Shown here: positions 1-8,303 of the stretch, piece by piece
How positions within the stretch are numbered: the first letter of the stretch is position 1
Layout of the letters: every line of letters starts with the position of its first letter
Assembly: GCA_903952805.1 (NCBI GenBank)
Contig: CAJBHN010000479.1
Coordinates: 1 to 15,756 of the forward strand
Reading direction: 5' to 3'
Source of the DNA: an uncultured Myxococcales bacterium
GTDB taxonomy: Bacteria; Myxococcota; UBA727; VGSZ01
DNA: 15,756 bases
Notes under the pieces: generated by a model
Told to the model about the DNA's origin: nothing
Database searches by the model: none
What the model saw: the letters and a program-made list of their open reading frames with translations, nothing else
Position numbers and translations under genes: made by a program

Positions 1-3000
1 CCGCCTGCGTCGAGGGAGCCAAAGCGGACGCCGGTCAGCAGCTGCTCGCGCGGTCCGAGCATGGCCCTCCATGCGCCAAGGCCATGCTCAACGAGGATTT
101 CGCCGGAGCGGCCGGCTTCCACGTCGACGACACAGCCGTCCCGCTCATCGCCGTTGTCCAACGTGAGCCGGCACCCAAGCACCGCCCCTCCCTCCACCCG
201 CACGATGCGTTTGGCGGCTGAGGCGGCAAAGACCATGCGTTCCTGACCGGGGCTGGTGGCGGTGGCTTCGCGCAACGACGTCAGCGCCCGCGGCGGCTCG
301 ATGGCGTTTTCGAATGTGACGACGTCGGCTCGCACGGTGGATGTCCCGGGGCTGGCGACCACGACGCTGCCGCCTTGACCGCGCAAGACACAATGGCCCA
401 GCGCGTCAGTCGGCTCCAGGGCCGGTGCGCACACGTCGACCGCGCGGCGCTTGTCGTCGAGCAACACGGCCCAGGCCCGGTCGCTGATCGCGAGGTCAAC
501 GCGAAACGAGGAGCGGGGCAGGATGAAACGGGCCGCATCGGTGATGGTCACCGTGGTGCTGCTGATGGCTTGCAGTTGGTCGGGGACAGCGACGGCCTGG
601 CGGCGAACGTCGACATCGCCTTCGCCGCCGGGACGCGTCCACAGGCTCAGCAGGCTGGTGGTGCCCAGCGATGACGACGCTGCGCAGCGGTCGGCGCTCA
701 GGCGACGGGCGCCGCCATCGACGCTGCAGCTGGGCTGGGCGGTGCTGCCGGGGCGGGCACGGACGTCGACGAGGTGGAGCGTTGGTTGCGCCGTCTGCTG
801 TCGTTCAGCAGCGGGGCGCTCCGCCAGGCGACGGGTGCTGCGCTCGCCGCGGTCGGGGTCGACGATCAGCTCGGCGAAGGCCGTGTGGCTGTGTTCGCCT
901 TGATGCACTGCCAGCAGCATGGTGTCGCCATCGACGGCGGGGTCGGTGGCCACCGCCACCGGACAGGGCAGCAGCGCGCCGCGCTGGGCTTTGGGGAGGC
1001 AGCGCAGATTGGGGGCGGTGCCAAAGCGACCGCGGCCGCTGATGGCCGTTTCGAAGACGCTGTCGTCGTTGATGTCGACCCCGGCGCCCAACAAGGTGAC
1101 GAGGCGCCGGGTGTCGCGCTCGCGGAGGCGGGCCTTGATGGAGGCCGGACGGTCCGCGGTCCAGAGCAATACCGAGAAGGGCTTGGGGTCTGCGCCACCC
1201 CACAACAGCAGCGGGCAGCGGCTGACGCTGTCGTAGCGGTCGACGACGCGGCCATCATGATCAAAGGCGGCGCAGGAAAAAGTGCCTTCGCTGGCGATGA
1301 GGTCGACGTCGGTGACGCGGCCGACGGTGGGCACGACTTCGGCGCGAGCGACCTTGCCGACGACCCGGAAGGCGTCGCCGTCCTTCAAGGGACCGGTGCT
1401 CCTGGCTTCCAGAAATGCCGCCGTCACCGTCGTGGGGCCGGGCACGAGCACCTCGGCGTCGATGAAGAGCTGGTGTCGCGAGCCCGGCGCCAGGGGCAGG
1501 GCGAGGGCGCAGTTCCAGTCGTCTCCTGAATGGCTCGAGCGGGCGACGGTGACGTTGTGCTCGTCGAGGAGGCGACAGGCGACGTCGGTGGCGCCGCGGG
1601 TCTTCAAGCGCACCAGGCCCAGGCCCGCATCGGGTGGGGCAATGACGTCGATGACGGCGGGGGCCTGCGTCTGCAGCGTGGCGCCAGCGATGAGGTCCCG
1701 CACCGCGACCTGCACAGGGTAGGTGATGCCGACGTCGCCGCGACTGTGCTCGGCTTCCAGGATGTAGGTGCCGGCCGTCAGCGACACGGTCTTGCCTGCC
1801 AGCATCGCCATGGGCTGGGGCACGGTGGCTCGCAGCATGGCATCGGCGGAGCGGATCCGCCGGGCGGCCGCGTTGTCGCCGTCGCCACCTTCGTACGCTT
1901 CGCCGTCGCCACCTGCGTACGCTTCGCCGTCGCCACCGTCGTACGCTTCGCCGTCGCCACCGTCGTATGCTTCGCCGTCGCCACCGTCGCCGTCACCGCC
2001 GTCGGGGGTGCCCAGGCTGAAGGCGGCGCCGCCCACCGGGGCGATGGTGTCAACGATGTCACCTGTGCCTCCGTCGGGCAGGGCCCGGCGCAGACGCCCT
2101 TGCATGCCGTTGCCCAGCGTGATGCCCACGTCGACGTCGGCGCTCACGGTGAAGCGGAAGCGGTCGACGCCGTCACGACCCAGAACGGCAGTTCGCGCCA
2201 CGTTGAGGGCGAGGGGATGGGTGTTGTCGCCGTTGAGGATGTCGAGGGTCGGCCGGGTGTTGAGTCGCAAGGCGCGACGCCCCTCGACGCTTTGGGGCAA
2301 CACCGTCAGTTGATAGCTGCCCGGGCCGAGCTCGGGCTCGATCGTGCAGGCATGGGGCGGCGCCAACACGGGCCAGCCATCGTTGTCGTCGAGGCGACAC
2401 TGCAACGTCGCGTCCTGGGCGGCGACATCGAGTTGGACGGGACCTGCGGCCTTGACGGTGATGGCGTGTCTGGCTGGCGTGCCTGCGGGCACCAACACGA
2501 AGCGCTCGTCGCCAGCGACGATGGCGCCGCCGTCCCACGGGGCCTTTTCGACGAGGGAGAGCCCGGCGCGGCCCCGGCTTTTGCCCAGCGCTCGCACGTC
2601 GACACGGTAGCGGCCGGGCTTCAAGAACGCCTCAACCCGGCAATTGCGGCCGCGACCGTTGGCTTCGCCAGCAAACAATGACGCCGACGTCGCCGTGCGG
2701 ACCGCGCACGACGTCTGCAACAGGCCATCGGTCTGCATCTGGTAGAGGCCGGCGCGGGCCACGTCGACGACGAAGCTGCGGGCCGTGGTGGTGTCGAGGT
2801 CGAAGTAGCGGGTCCGGTCGGTGTCGACGATCGGGAGCACGGGCGGTTGGGGGGCAAACGTCGCCAGCGGCGCGAGTGGGGCCGACAGGTCATCGCGACG
2901 GATCGTCAGCAGGCTCGGGGCCCCACCCGTGTTCTTCATGGCGAGGACGCCGCGGGCAGTCATGGTGTTGAGTCGGCAGCCAGCGAGTTCGTCACCGTTC

Positions 3001-4796
3001 CACGTGCACGCCGTCCTCGATGATGGGCTGCCAGCCACGGTGACGCCCGCGCCGGGGTCGACGGCGATGGCGAGCGAGCGGCCAGGGTCGGCAGCGATGA
3101 CGACGGCGTCACTCCCCAGACCGGCGGCAGTGGCGATGATCCCGGTCAAAACGGCCCCGCCGGTGGCGTTGGTGCGTACCCGGTAACGCCCCGCGGTCAG
3201 CGGCCCGGTCAGGTCGCCGCCGTCGACGTCGGCAAACAGGCAACCGGTACGCGGTGGTGCTTCGTCGTCGGTGCCAAGGACGGCGGCGACGCCAACCTGC
3301 CCCACCCGCACCGACTCGATGCCTGGCGAGCCGCCATATAGCCGCACCTCGATGGGGCCCGCAGGCAGGGGCACCCGACGCGAGCAGAGCGCCTTGTCGT
3401 CGGCGCTGCCGATGCGGGTGCGTGAGCCGTCGCTGGCCAGGCCAAAGATCTCGCAATGCGCGCCGCGCTCCGTCGACGACGCGATGCTGTAGAGGCCGGG
3501 CTTGTCGATGGCGAACCACAGCGCCGACGAACTGCCGTCGGTGTTGAAGCGCCGACGCCAGGCCTGCGTAAAGGCCACGGCGGGCAGGTCGCGACCGACG
3601 ACGCCCACCAGGCGGCCTTTGTCGTCGAGGCGCTCGAGGATGCACGACAGCGGCACATCATCAGTGCCCTGGGGAATGCCGATGACGGCGACCTGGCCAG
3701 CGGGTGCAGGCAGCGTCAGCTCGATGCTGTCGCCGCTGCGTCCGAAGCCCGCCGCTCGGTGTCGTTCACCCGTGGCGACGGTCTGCACCATCACCCGCGC
3801 CCCCGCCGGGCCTTGCACCCGCAGCACCGTCGCCGAGGCATTGTCGTCGTGGTGGACAAAGACGCAGGAGCGGCTGCCTGGGGGCTTGCCGATGGTGCAG
3901 CCATCGCTGCTGCGAATGCGGACGTCTTGACCATCGTCATTGGGGCGGATGCTGCCGCCTTCGATGCGGACGTCGTCGTCGGCGCTGCTGCGCTCCATCA
4001 GCACCGCCACGCTGCCTTGTGCGACGCGCAGGTCCACAAATCCCCAGGCGGGTAGCGTGACGGTCGTGCCTCCCGCGGGCGGCAGCGGGGTGGCGTCGTG
4101 GGCGATGATGACGGTGTCGTCGTCGCGGCCGACTGAAAACGCCTGGGGGTCGGTGCCATAGGCGACGACGGCGTAGTCACCAGCGTCGACGGTGGCCTCG
4201 AGGTGATGGTGCCACATGGGGCGGCCGGCGGCCGCGCGCACGACGGAGCTGCGTACCGAGACGTCTTCGATGAAACTGCCGTCGCGCCACAGTCTGACCG
4301 TGCCGGCGGTGCGGCCCGCGACGTCGACGACCAGTTCGCGTCGTGCGGGCAGGCGTACGAAGCGCACCAGCTGGCTGCCCGATGGCAGGGTCGCGATGGA
4401 GGTCTGGCCCCGCGGCAGCAGCTGGGGTTGGTCAACATCGGCGAAGGCGCTGGCCCGCAGGCGTGCGATCGGCTTGGCCGCGGGTCGTTTGCCCTTCCTG
4501 GTGGTCTTTTCGGGTGGTGACTTCAGGCGCACCTTGTAGAGACCGGCGTCGAGCAGGACGTCGAGGGCGCAGCTCTTGCCGCCCATCGTGCCGCTGGCGG
4601 CGAAAGGTCCCCGCAGGTGGTCCACCAGGGTGCAGGCGGTGCCGACGTCGCTGTCGACGACCAGGCGGATCATGCCGGGTTGCGCGACCCGCAGGATGCT
4701 CTGTTGCTCACCGACCGCGTCGACCGCCGTCTCGGACAAGGTGACGCCCTGGGCGGCGGCGAAGGCAAGGACGGCGACGATGGCGGCCTCGAACAT
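1..4796 (-). CDS. Giant probable exported protein with repeated cysteine-pair beta modules (3' end outside window)
   Basis: One uninterrupted frame runs from ATG at 4796 to the left edge, at least 1598 codons, with no stop. The start is supported by GGGAG at 4808-4804, seven bases upstream, and by an in-frame TGA at 4826-4824. The N-terminus MFEAAIVAVLAFAAAQG is hydrophobic and ends in an Ala-rich stretch like a signal peptidase site, but it has no basic residue, so export is likely rather than certain. The rest is repetitive: a strand-rich segment, Cys, 10-23 residues, Cys, then a motif like L.PG.Y.V.V. Clear pairs are Cys55/76, 448/471, 697/719, 800/817 and 1074/1096, with several more towards the C-terminus. 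Such modules resemble pre-peptidase or Ig-like beta domains with a disulfide. An acidic repeat lies at residues 937-974. No catalytic motif was recognised. I infer a surface or periplasmic structural or binding protein; its function is unknown. Confidence 0.85.
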   Translation of the reverse strand, partial: MFEAAIVAVLAFAAAQGVTLSETAVDAVGEQQSILRVAQPGMIRLVVDSDVGTACTLVDHLRGPFAASGTMGGKSCALDVLLDAGLYKVRLKSPPEKTTRKGKRPAAKPIARLRASAFADVDQPQLLPRGQTSIATLPSGSQLVRFVRLPARRELVVDVAGRTAGTVRLWRDGSFIEDVSVRSSVVRAAAGRPMWHHHLEATVDAGDYAVVAYGTDPQAFSVGRDDDTVIIAHDATPLPPAGGTTVTLPAWGFVDLRVAQGSVAVLMERSSADDDVRIEGGSIRPNDDGQDVRIRSSDGCTIGKPPGSRSCVFVHHDDNASATVLRVQGPAGARVMVQTVATGERHRAAGFGRSGDSIELTLPAPAGQVAVIGIPQGTDDVPLSCILERLDDKGRLVGVVGRDLPAVAFTQAWRRRFNTDGSSSALWFAIDKPGLYSIASSTERGAHCEIFGLASDGSRTRIGSADDKALCSRRVPLPAGPIEVRLYGGSPGIESVRVGQVGVAAVLGTDDEAPPRTGCLFADVDGGDLTGPLTAGRYRVRTNATGGAVLTGIIATAAGLGSDAVVIAADPGRSLAIAVDPGAGVTVAGSPSSRTACTWNGDELAGCRLNTMTARGVLAMKNTGGAPSLLTIRRDDLSAPLAPLATFAPQPPVLPIVDTDRTRYFDLDTTTARSFVVDVARAGLYQMQTDGLLQTSCAVRTATSASLFAGEANGRGRNCRVEAFLKPGRYRVDVRALGKSRGRAGLSLVEKAPWDGGAIVAGDERFVLVPAGTPARHAITVKAAGPVQLDVAAQDATLQCRLDDNDGWPVLAPPHACTIEPELGPGSYQLTVLPQSVEGRRALRLNTRPTLDILNGDNTHPLALNVARTAVLGRDGVDRFRFTVSADVDVGITLGNGMQGRLRRALPDGGTGDIVDTIAPVGGAAFSLGTPDGGDGDGGDGEAYDGGDGEAYDGGDGEAYAGGDGEAYEGGDGDNAAARRIRSADAMLRATVPQPMAMLAGKTVSLTAGTYILEAEHSRGDVGITYPVQVAVRDLIAGATLQTQAPAVIDVIAPPDAGLGLVRLKTRGATDVACRLLDEHNVTVARSSHSGDDWNCALALPLAPGSRHQLFIDAEVLVPGPTTVTAAFLEARSTGPLKDGDAFRVVGKVARAEVVPTVGRVTDVDLIASEGTFSCAAFDHDGRVVDRYDSVSRCPLLLWGGADPKPFSVLLWTADRPASIKARLRERDTRRLVTLLGAGVDINDDSVFETAISGRGRFGTAPNLRCLPKAQRGALLPCPVAVATDPAVDGDTMLLAVHQGEHSHTAFAELIVDPDRGERSTRRLAERPAAERQQTAQPTLHLVDVRARPGSTAQPSCSVDGGARRLSADRCAASSSLGTTSLLSLWTRPGGEGDVDVRRQAVAVPDQLQAISSTTVTITDAARFILPRSSFRVDLAISDRAWAVLLDDKRRAVDVCAPALEPTDALGHCVLRGQGGSVVVASPGTSTVRADVVTFENAIEPPRALTSLREATATSPGQERMVFAASAAKRIVRVEGGAVLGCRLTLDNGDERDGCVVDVEAGRSGEILVEHGLGAWRAMLGPREQLLTGVRFGSLDAG
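1877..1988 (-). repeat. 24-bp in-frame tandem repeat encoding GGDGEAY(D/A/E)
   Basis: Four full 24-bp units begin at 1877, 1901, 1925 and 1949, followed by a partial unit at 1973. On the coding strand each reads Gly-Gly-Asp-Gly-Glu-Ala-Tyr-X with X being Asp, Asp, Ala or Glu. The units differ at only a few bases, so the expansion looks recent. The encoded stretch (about residues 937-974) is acidic and flexible, probably a linker between beta modules; calcium binding is possible, but it is not the RTX nonapeptide. Confidence 0.9.
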
Positions 4797-4931
4797 GGTG
4801 CAGCTCCCGGGCGGGCACGTGAGTCATGCCCATCGGTTGTGCCGACGGGCCCCGCGGGCAGGACCTTGGCACCAATTGGACCGCCGTCGCACGCGCTTTC
4901 GTCGAGACAACCAGGCAGTCCCTTGTTTCAT
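4797..4931. other. Non-coding leader upstream of the giant exported-protein gene
   Basis: This stretch holds the ribosome binding site of the giant gene (GGGAG on the minus strand, 4808-4804) and an imperfect hairpin at 4828-4850, with 9-nt arms GCCCATCGG and CCGACGGGC, one A/C mismatch and a 5-nt loop. The hairpin ends 32 nt before the start codon on the minus strand and could be an operator, an mRNA leader structure or the end of an upstream transcript. An 8-bp palindrome CCAATTGG lies near 4872. No convincing -35/-10 pair was recognised. Confidence 0.4.
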
Positions 4932-5111
4932 TCACACCCCGTCCAGCGTGTCGAGCATCCGCCGCAGGCTCCGGCGTTCATCGTCGTCGAGGGGCAGGCC
5001 CCGGTCGCCCGCGCCATCGTGCCAGATCATGGCTGGGTTGATGCGTGCGGCCCTGGCCATCAGAACCGTCTTGGTCGCTTCGAGGCTTGTCCCCTGCATC
5101 CCCGTGCTCAT
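4932..5111 (-). CDS. Possible small hypothetical protein (59 aa from the preferred start)
   Basis: An open frame on the minus strand ends in TGA at 4934-4932. The longest version starts at 5189 (85 aa), but that ATG is in the centre of a 22-bp palindrome, so ATG at 5111 (59 aa) is preferred here. Third codon positions are mostly G or C, like the genuine genes around it, and the C-terminus (LPLDDDERRSLRRMLDTLDG) looks like an ordinary amphipathic acidic/basic helix. The ribosome binding site is weak. It lies in the same direction as the giant gene and divergent from the Spy-like gene. No family is recognised, and it may be a chance ORF in GC-rich DNA. Confidence 0.35.
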   Translation of the reverse strand: MSTGMQGTSLEATKTVLMARAARINPAMIWHDGAGDRGLPLDDDERRSLRRMLDTLDGV

Positions 5112-5176
5112 CGTGGGGGAATCCCGAGGCTGTGCCCGGGTGGTCGACAGGGCAAGGGCCCCATCGGTCTCATCAA

Positions 5177-5198
5177 TTCGACCGGACATCCGGTCGAA
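5177..5198. promoter_or_regulatory. 22-bp near-perfect palindrome, probable operator
   Basis: Two 10-nt arms, TTCGACCGGA and TCCGGTCGAA, are exact reverse complements separated by CA. The centre is about 54 bp upstream of the Spy-like start codon at 5242, where a dimeric repressor or activator would be expected to bind. The short spacer makes an RNA hairpin unlikely and favours a protein-binding DNA site. It could serve the Spy-like gene, the minus-strand transcript, or both. Confidence 0.6.
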
Positions 5199-5228
5199 GT
5201 CCCGCCGAGGTCAACGCACCCGGTGGCG

Positions 5229-5234
5229 AAGGAG
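5229..5234 (+). promoter_or_regulatory. Ribosome binding site AAGGAG that decides the start of the Spy-like gene
   Basis: AAGGAG lies seven bases before the ATG at 5242 and only one base before the in-frame ATG at 5236. The spacing favours 5242 as the true start. Confidence 0.75.
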
Positions 5235-5241
5235 AATGATC

Positions 5242-5754
5242 ATGCACCCAGGGTTCATCCACTGGTGGAAAGAGGCGCAGCGCGCCCACGACGAACAACG
5301 GTCGGTATCGGGCTGCGGCGCCACGGCGGGCTGTGCGCCAGGCTGGCGACGTGGTCGCTCCCACGGTCCGGCCGACCACGAAGCCCATTTCAGTCCCGGT
5401 GGCGACGACGGCGCCGGCTTCGGGGTGCGGCGACCGCTGCGCTTCATGGCGTGGAAGCTGGAGCTCAGCGAGGTCCAGATTGAACAGCTCGCCGGTGTGC
5501 TGGACGGGCTGAAGACCGAGAGGGCCCAGGCCGCCGTCGACCACCGCCGCAGCGTTGGCAGCATCGCCGACGCCCTGTCGGGCGACACCTTTGACGTCGA
5601 TGCCGCCACCGCCGCCGTGACATCGCGGGTCGAGAGCGCCGAGCGCTTGAAGGGGGCAGTCCTTGACGCCCTGAAAAAGACCCACGGGCTCTTGACCCCC
5701 AACCAGCGCAAGCAGCTGACCTATCTGTTGCGCTCGGGTCAGCTGAGCATCTGA
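5242..5754 (+). CDS. Spy/CpxP-like (LTxxQ) stress-sensor / chaperone-like protein
   Basis: The 170-aa product has a helical C-terminal region from about residue 68 to the end. It carries LTPNQR at 151-156, the LTxxQ signature of the periplasmic Spy/CpxP/heavy-metal-sensor family, preceded by the long charged helices usual for these proteins. The family binds unfolded proteins or damps envelope-stress and metal signalling. Unlike classical members it has no recognisable signal peptide: it starts MHPGFIHWWKEAQ, and residues 20-60 are rich in Cys, His and Gly (Cys25, Cys31, several His). I recall similar N-termini in myxobacterial proteins. It is the only convincing plus-strand gene, preceded by a strong RBS and a palindromic site, and converges on the Lon-like gene. 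Family assignment is fairly secure; location and ligand are open. Confidence 0.75.
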   Translation: MHPGFIHWWKEAQRAHDEQRSVSGCGATAGCAPGWRRGRSHGPADHEAHFSPGGDDGAGFGVRRPLRFMAWKLELSEVQIEQLAGVLDGLKTERAQAAVDHRRSVGSIADALSGDTFDVDAATAAVTSRVESAERLKGAVLDALKKTHGLLTPNQRKQLTYLLRSGQLSI

Positions 5755-5790
5755 TCCTGACGTCGTGATGTGCCGCGACACCACACACCA

Positions 5791-5821
5791 CCCGCGCGTC
5801 GCCCCACCGGCGGCGCGCGGG
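5791..5821. terminator. Strong hairpin between convergent genes, probable bidirectional terminator
   Basis: Thirteen-nt arms at 5791-5803 and 5809-5821 pair perfectly except for one G/T wobble, around a 5-nt loop (CCACC). The hairpin lies 36 bp after the Spy-like stop and 52 bp after the Lon-like stop on the other strand. There is no clear T-tract on either side, so termination may not be classical Rho-independent; position and symmetry are the main support. Confidence 0.55.
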
Positions 5822-5873
5822 TGCTGCCCGTTTGATTGCGCCAGCACCGTCGGTCACGGCGCGGCGACAACGC

Positions 5874-8303
5874 TCACTGGCCGACGTCGGCGAGGGTGCG
5901 GGGAAAGGCACGCGCGTTGTCGGCAAAGGTCCGCAGCCTGGTCACGATGCGGGCATTGACACTGCCCCTGGTGAAGTCGCCGTCGTTGCCGACCACACCC
6001 ATCGGCTGGCCGGTCAACAAGCCCATGGCCTCGTCAACGTCGACGTAGGCGTGAACATGGAAGCGGTTGTTGGCAACGGCGTCGACGACGTCTTTGCGCA
6101 GCATCAGGTTCTTGATGTTGCTGCGGGGGATCAACACCCCCTGATCCCCGGTCAGGCCCCTCTCGGCGCAGATGTCGAAAAAGCCCTCGATCTTATCGTT
6201 GATGCCACCAATGCTCTGCGATTGTCCCTGCTGGTTGACCGACCCGGTGATCGCGAGCGATTGGTACAGCGGCGCATCCGCCAACGACGACAGCAGCGCG
6301 CACAGTTCGGCCATCGACGCACTGTCGCCGTCGACGTCGCCATATGACTGCTCAAATACGAGTGAGGCCGACAACGACAATGGTGTGCCCATTGCGTAGC
6401 GGGCCCCGAGGAAGCTCGTGATGATGAGGACCCCTTTGCTGTGGAGGGGACCGCCGAGTTCGACTTCACGCTCGATGTCGATGACTTCGCCCCTGCCCAA
6501 GCGGGTCCGGGCCGTGATGCGCATGGGCTGACCCACCAGGCGGTCGCCGAGCTGCAACACCGACAGGCTGTTGACCTGGCCGACGGTGGCGCCGGCGGTG
6601 GCGATGAGAATGTCCTGACGACGGATGGCCTCCCGCAGCCGTTCGCGCACCCGTCCCGAGCGGGCGTCGTGGGCGTCAATGGCCCGTTGAACGTCGTCGG
6701 CCGAGGTGACGTCCTGCCCTCGCTCTCCTGTTTGGTAATCGGCTTGCTGCAGCAGGTCGACGATGCTTCGCATATGCGTCGAGAGCTTCTCGCTGTCGTC
6801 AGCCAGTCGTGCGGCGTATTCGATGACTCTGGCGACGGCTGTGCGATCAAAGGGGCGCAGCCCTTCGCGGCTGACGAGCATGGCAATGAGAAGGGCGTAG
6901 CGACGTTGGCTTTCAGGGTGCCAATCGAGGCTGTCTTCGAAATCGACCAGCGTCTTGAAGAGCTCGGGGAAATCGGGGTCTGACGACGACAGCAGAGCAT
7001 AGACCATCCGGTCCCCCATCAGCACCACCTTGATTCGCCCCAGCGCAATGGGTTCTGGTTCGACGCTCACCGTTGGCGTCAGGCCGAGGGACTGACTGAG
7101 GGACTCAAGGCGAATATGGCCACTGCGAAGGACGCGCTTGAGCGCCTCCCACGCAAAGGGACTCTGCAGCATCTTGACGGCGTCGACGACGAGATACCCA
7201 TCGATGGCGTTATGCAGGGCACCGGCCTTGATCAACATGAAGTTCGTGCTCAGCGCGCCAAATTGCGACTCATGATCGATGCGGCCGATGAGGTTGGCGT
7301 AGGTCGGGTTTTCTTCCCAGACGACGGGCGCCCCCTGTTGCCCGGTGCGGTCGACCAGCACGTTGACCTGATAGCGAACAAAGGGCGCACCATCGGCGTG
7401 CTCCCGTTTGATCGCCCGGCGAACCAAGGCATCAACGCCGTCGGATTGTTCCTCGAGGAAGTCAGCGGCGCGGTCGATGACGTCGGCCTCGACGTCGTCG
7501 AGGTAGGCCACGACCGTCGGCAACGCCGCGTGTTTGGCCCGCACGCGGTCGAGGACTCGGGTGGCGGCGATGGTCGCCATCTCGCGGTCGAGGGCCTTCA
7601 ACGCCTCGAAATGCTCATGGGCCCAATCGTGGAAATGATGCAGCACCTCCTGCACGTCGGCCCCGACCCGGGTCATGATGACCTGCAGCGGGGCGCGGCG
7701 TTCTTCGGGCAGGTCGTGGAAGCGATCAGGGTTCATGGGGGACCCGTCCTCCAGCGGCGCGATGATCATGCCGCTGTCGGTGTTGATGACCGCGACCCCC
7801 TGCTGGCTGGCGCGTTCCTGTGCATCGACGATGGCGGCCTCCTGTCGATCTTTGAAGCGTCGGATGATGTGTTGTCGACGGGTGCGATGCTCCTGGCTGT
7901 CGAACGCCGACCTCATGCCCACCTGCAACTCTGCCACGGCTCGCACCATGTCTCGCTGCAGCGACAGGCCCGTGCCTGGTGGCAGTTCCATGGCCCGTGG
8001 ATGGTCAGGGCTCTTGAAGTCGTGGACGTAGCACCAATCGCTGGGCACCTGGCCCTTGGCGGCATGCTCTTGCAGGAAGCGCAGCAGCAGGGTCTCTTTG
8101 CCGACGCCGGCGTCGCCCATGGCAAAAATATTGTAGCCCTGTCGCTGGATGCCGACGCCGAAGCGCAGGGCCTCTGCGGCCCGGTCCTGGCCGACGACGA
8201 GGCCATCGACCTTGTCCGCCGTGGCGGTGGTCTCGAAGGGAATATCTTCGGGCTGGCAGACCTGGTGGAGTTCGCTCGCCGACAATCCGTGGGCTGAAGG
8301 CAT
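5874..8303 (-). CDS. Lon-related AAA ATPase with S16 protease domain (LonB/YcbZ-like)
   Basis: The 809-aa product matches the usual length (about 800) of the Lon-related ATP-dependent proteases typified by E. coli YcbZ. The ATPase region has a Walker A-like GDAGVGKET (residues 63-71) with Glu where Ser/Thr normally follows the Lys. A charged helical insert covers about 100-260, a Walker B-like GYLVVDA has its Asp at 374, and the long RYQVNVLVD...NPTY region is typical of the group. The S16 dyad is intact: Ser661 in GDSASMAE and Lys704 in GGINDKIEGF, 43 residues apart as in E. coli Lon. The chosen ATG (GGGA five bases upstream) matches where the family homology begins. An in-frame ATG at 8486, with AGGA six bases upstream, would add 61 Pro/Arg-rich residues and cannot be excluded. 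It probably degrades damaged proteins in the cytosol. Confidence 0.9.
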   Translation of the reverse strand: MPSAHGLSASELHQVCQPEDIPFETTATADKVDGLVVGQDRAAEALRFGVGIQRQGYNIFAMGDAGVGKETLLLRFLQEHAAKGQVPSDWCYVHDFKSPDHPRAMELPPGTGLSLQRDMVRAVAELQVGMRSAFDSQEHRTRRQHIIRRFKDRQEAAIVDAQERASQQGVAVINTDSGMIIAPLEDGSPMNPDRFHDLPEERRAPLQVIMTRVGADVQEVLHHFHDWAHEHFEALKALDREMATIAATRVLDRVRAKHAALPTVVAYLDDVEADVIDRAADFLEEQSDGVDALVRRAIKREHADGAPFVRYQVNVLVDRTGQQGAPVVWEENPTYANLIGRIDHESQFGALSTNFMLIKAGALHNAIDGYLVVDAVKMLQSPFAWEALKRVLRSGHIRLESLSQSLGLTPTVSVEPEPIALGRIKVVLMGDRMVYALLSSSDPDFPELFKTLVDFEDSLDWHPESQRRYALLIAMLVSREGLRPFDRTAVARVIEYAARLADDSEKLSTHMRSIVDLLQQADYQTGERGQDVTSADDVQRAIDAHDARSGRVRERLREAIRRQDILIATAGATVGQVNSLSVLQLGDRLVGQPMRITARTRLGRGEVIDIEREVELGGPLHSKGVLIITSFLGARYAMGTPLSLSASLVFEQSYGDVDGDSASMAELCALLSSLADAPLYQSLAITGSVNQQGQSQSIGGINDKIEGFFDICAERGLTGDQGVLIPRSNIKNLMLRKDVVDAVANNRFHVHAYVDVDEAMGLLTGQPMGVVGNDGDFTRGSVNARIVTRLRTFADNARAFPRTLADVGQ

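Noticed and set aside
1530..2681. Plus-strand open frame of 383 codons
   Set aside because: Antisense to the giant exported-protein gene, whose frame stays open for nearly 4.8 kb; no recognisable protein family and repetitive Val/Ala/Asp composition.
4576..5241. Upstream extension of the Spy-like reading frame
   Set aside because: The frame is open but has Arg/Ser-rich composition without family similarity; AAGGAG at 5229-5234 places the start at 5242.
7116..8297. Plus-strand open frame of 393 codons
   Set aside because: Complement of the Lon-like gene, in which the ATPase motifs are unmistakable.
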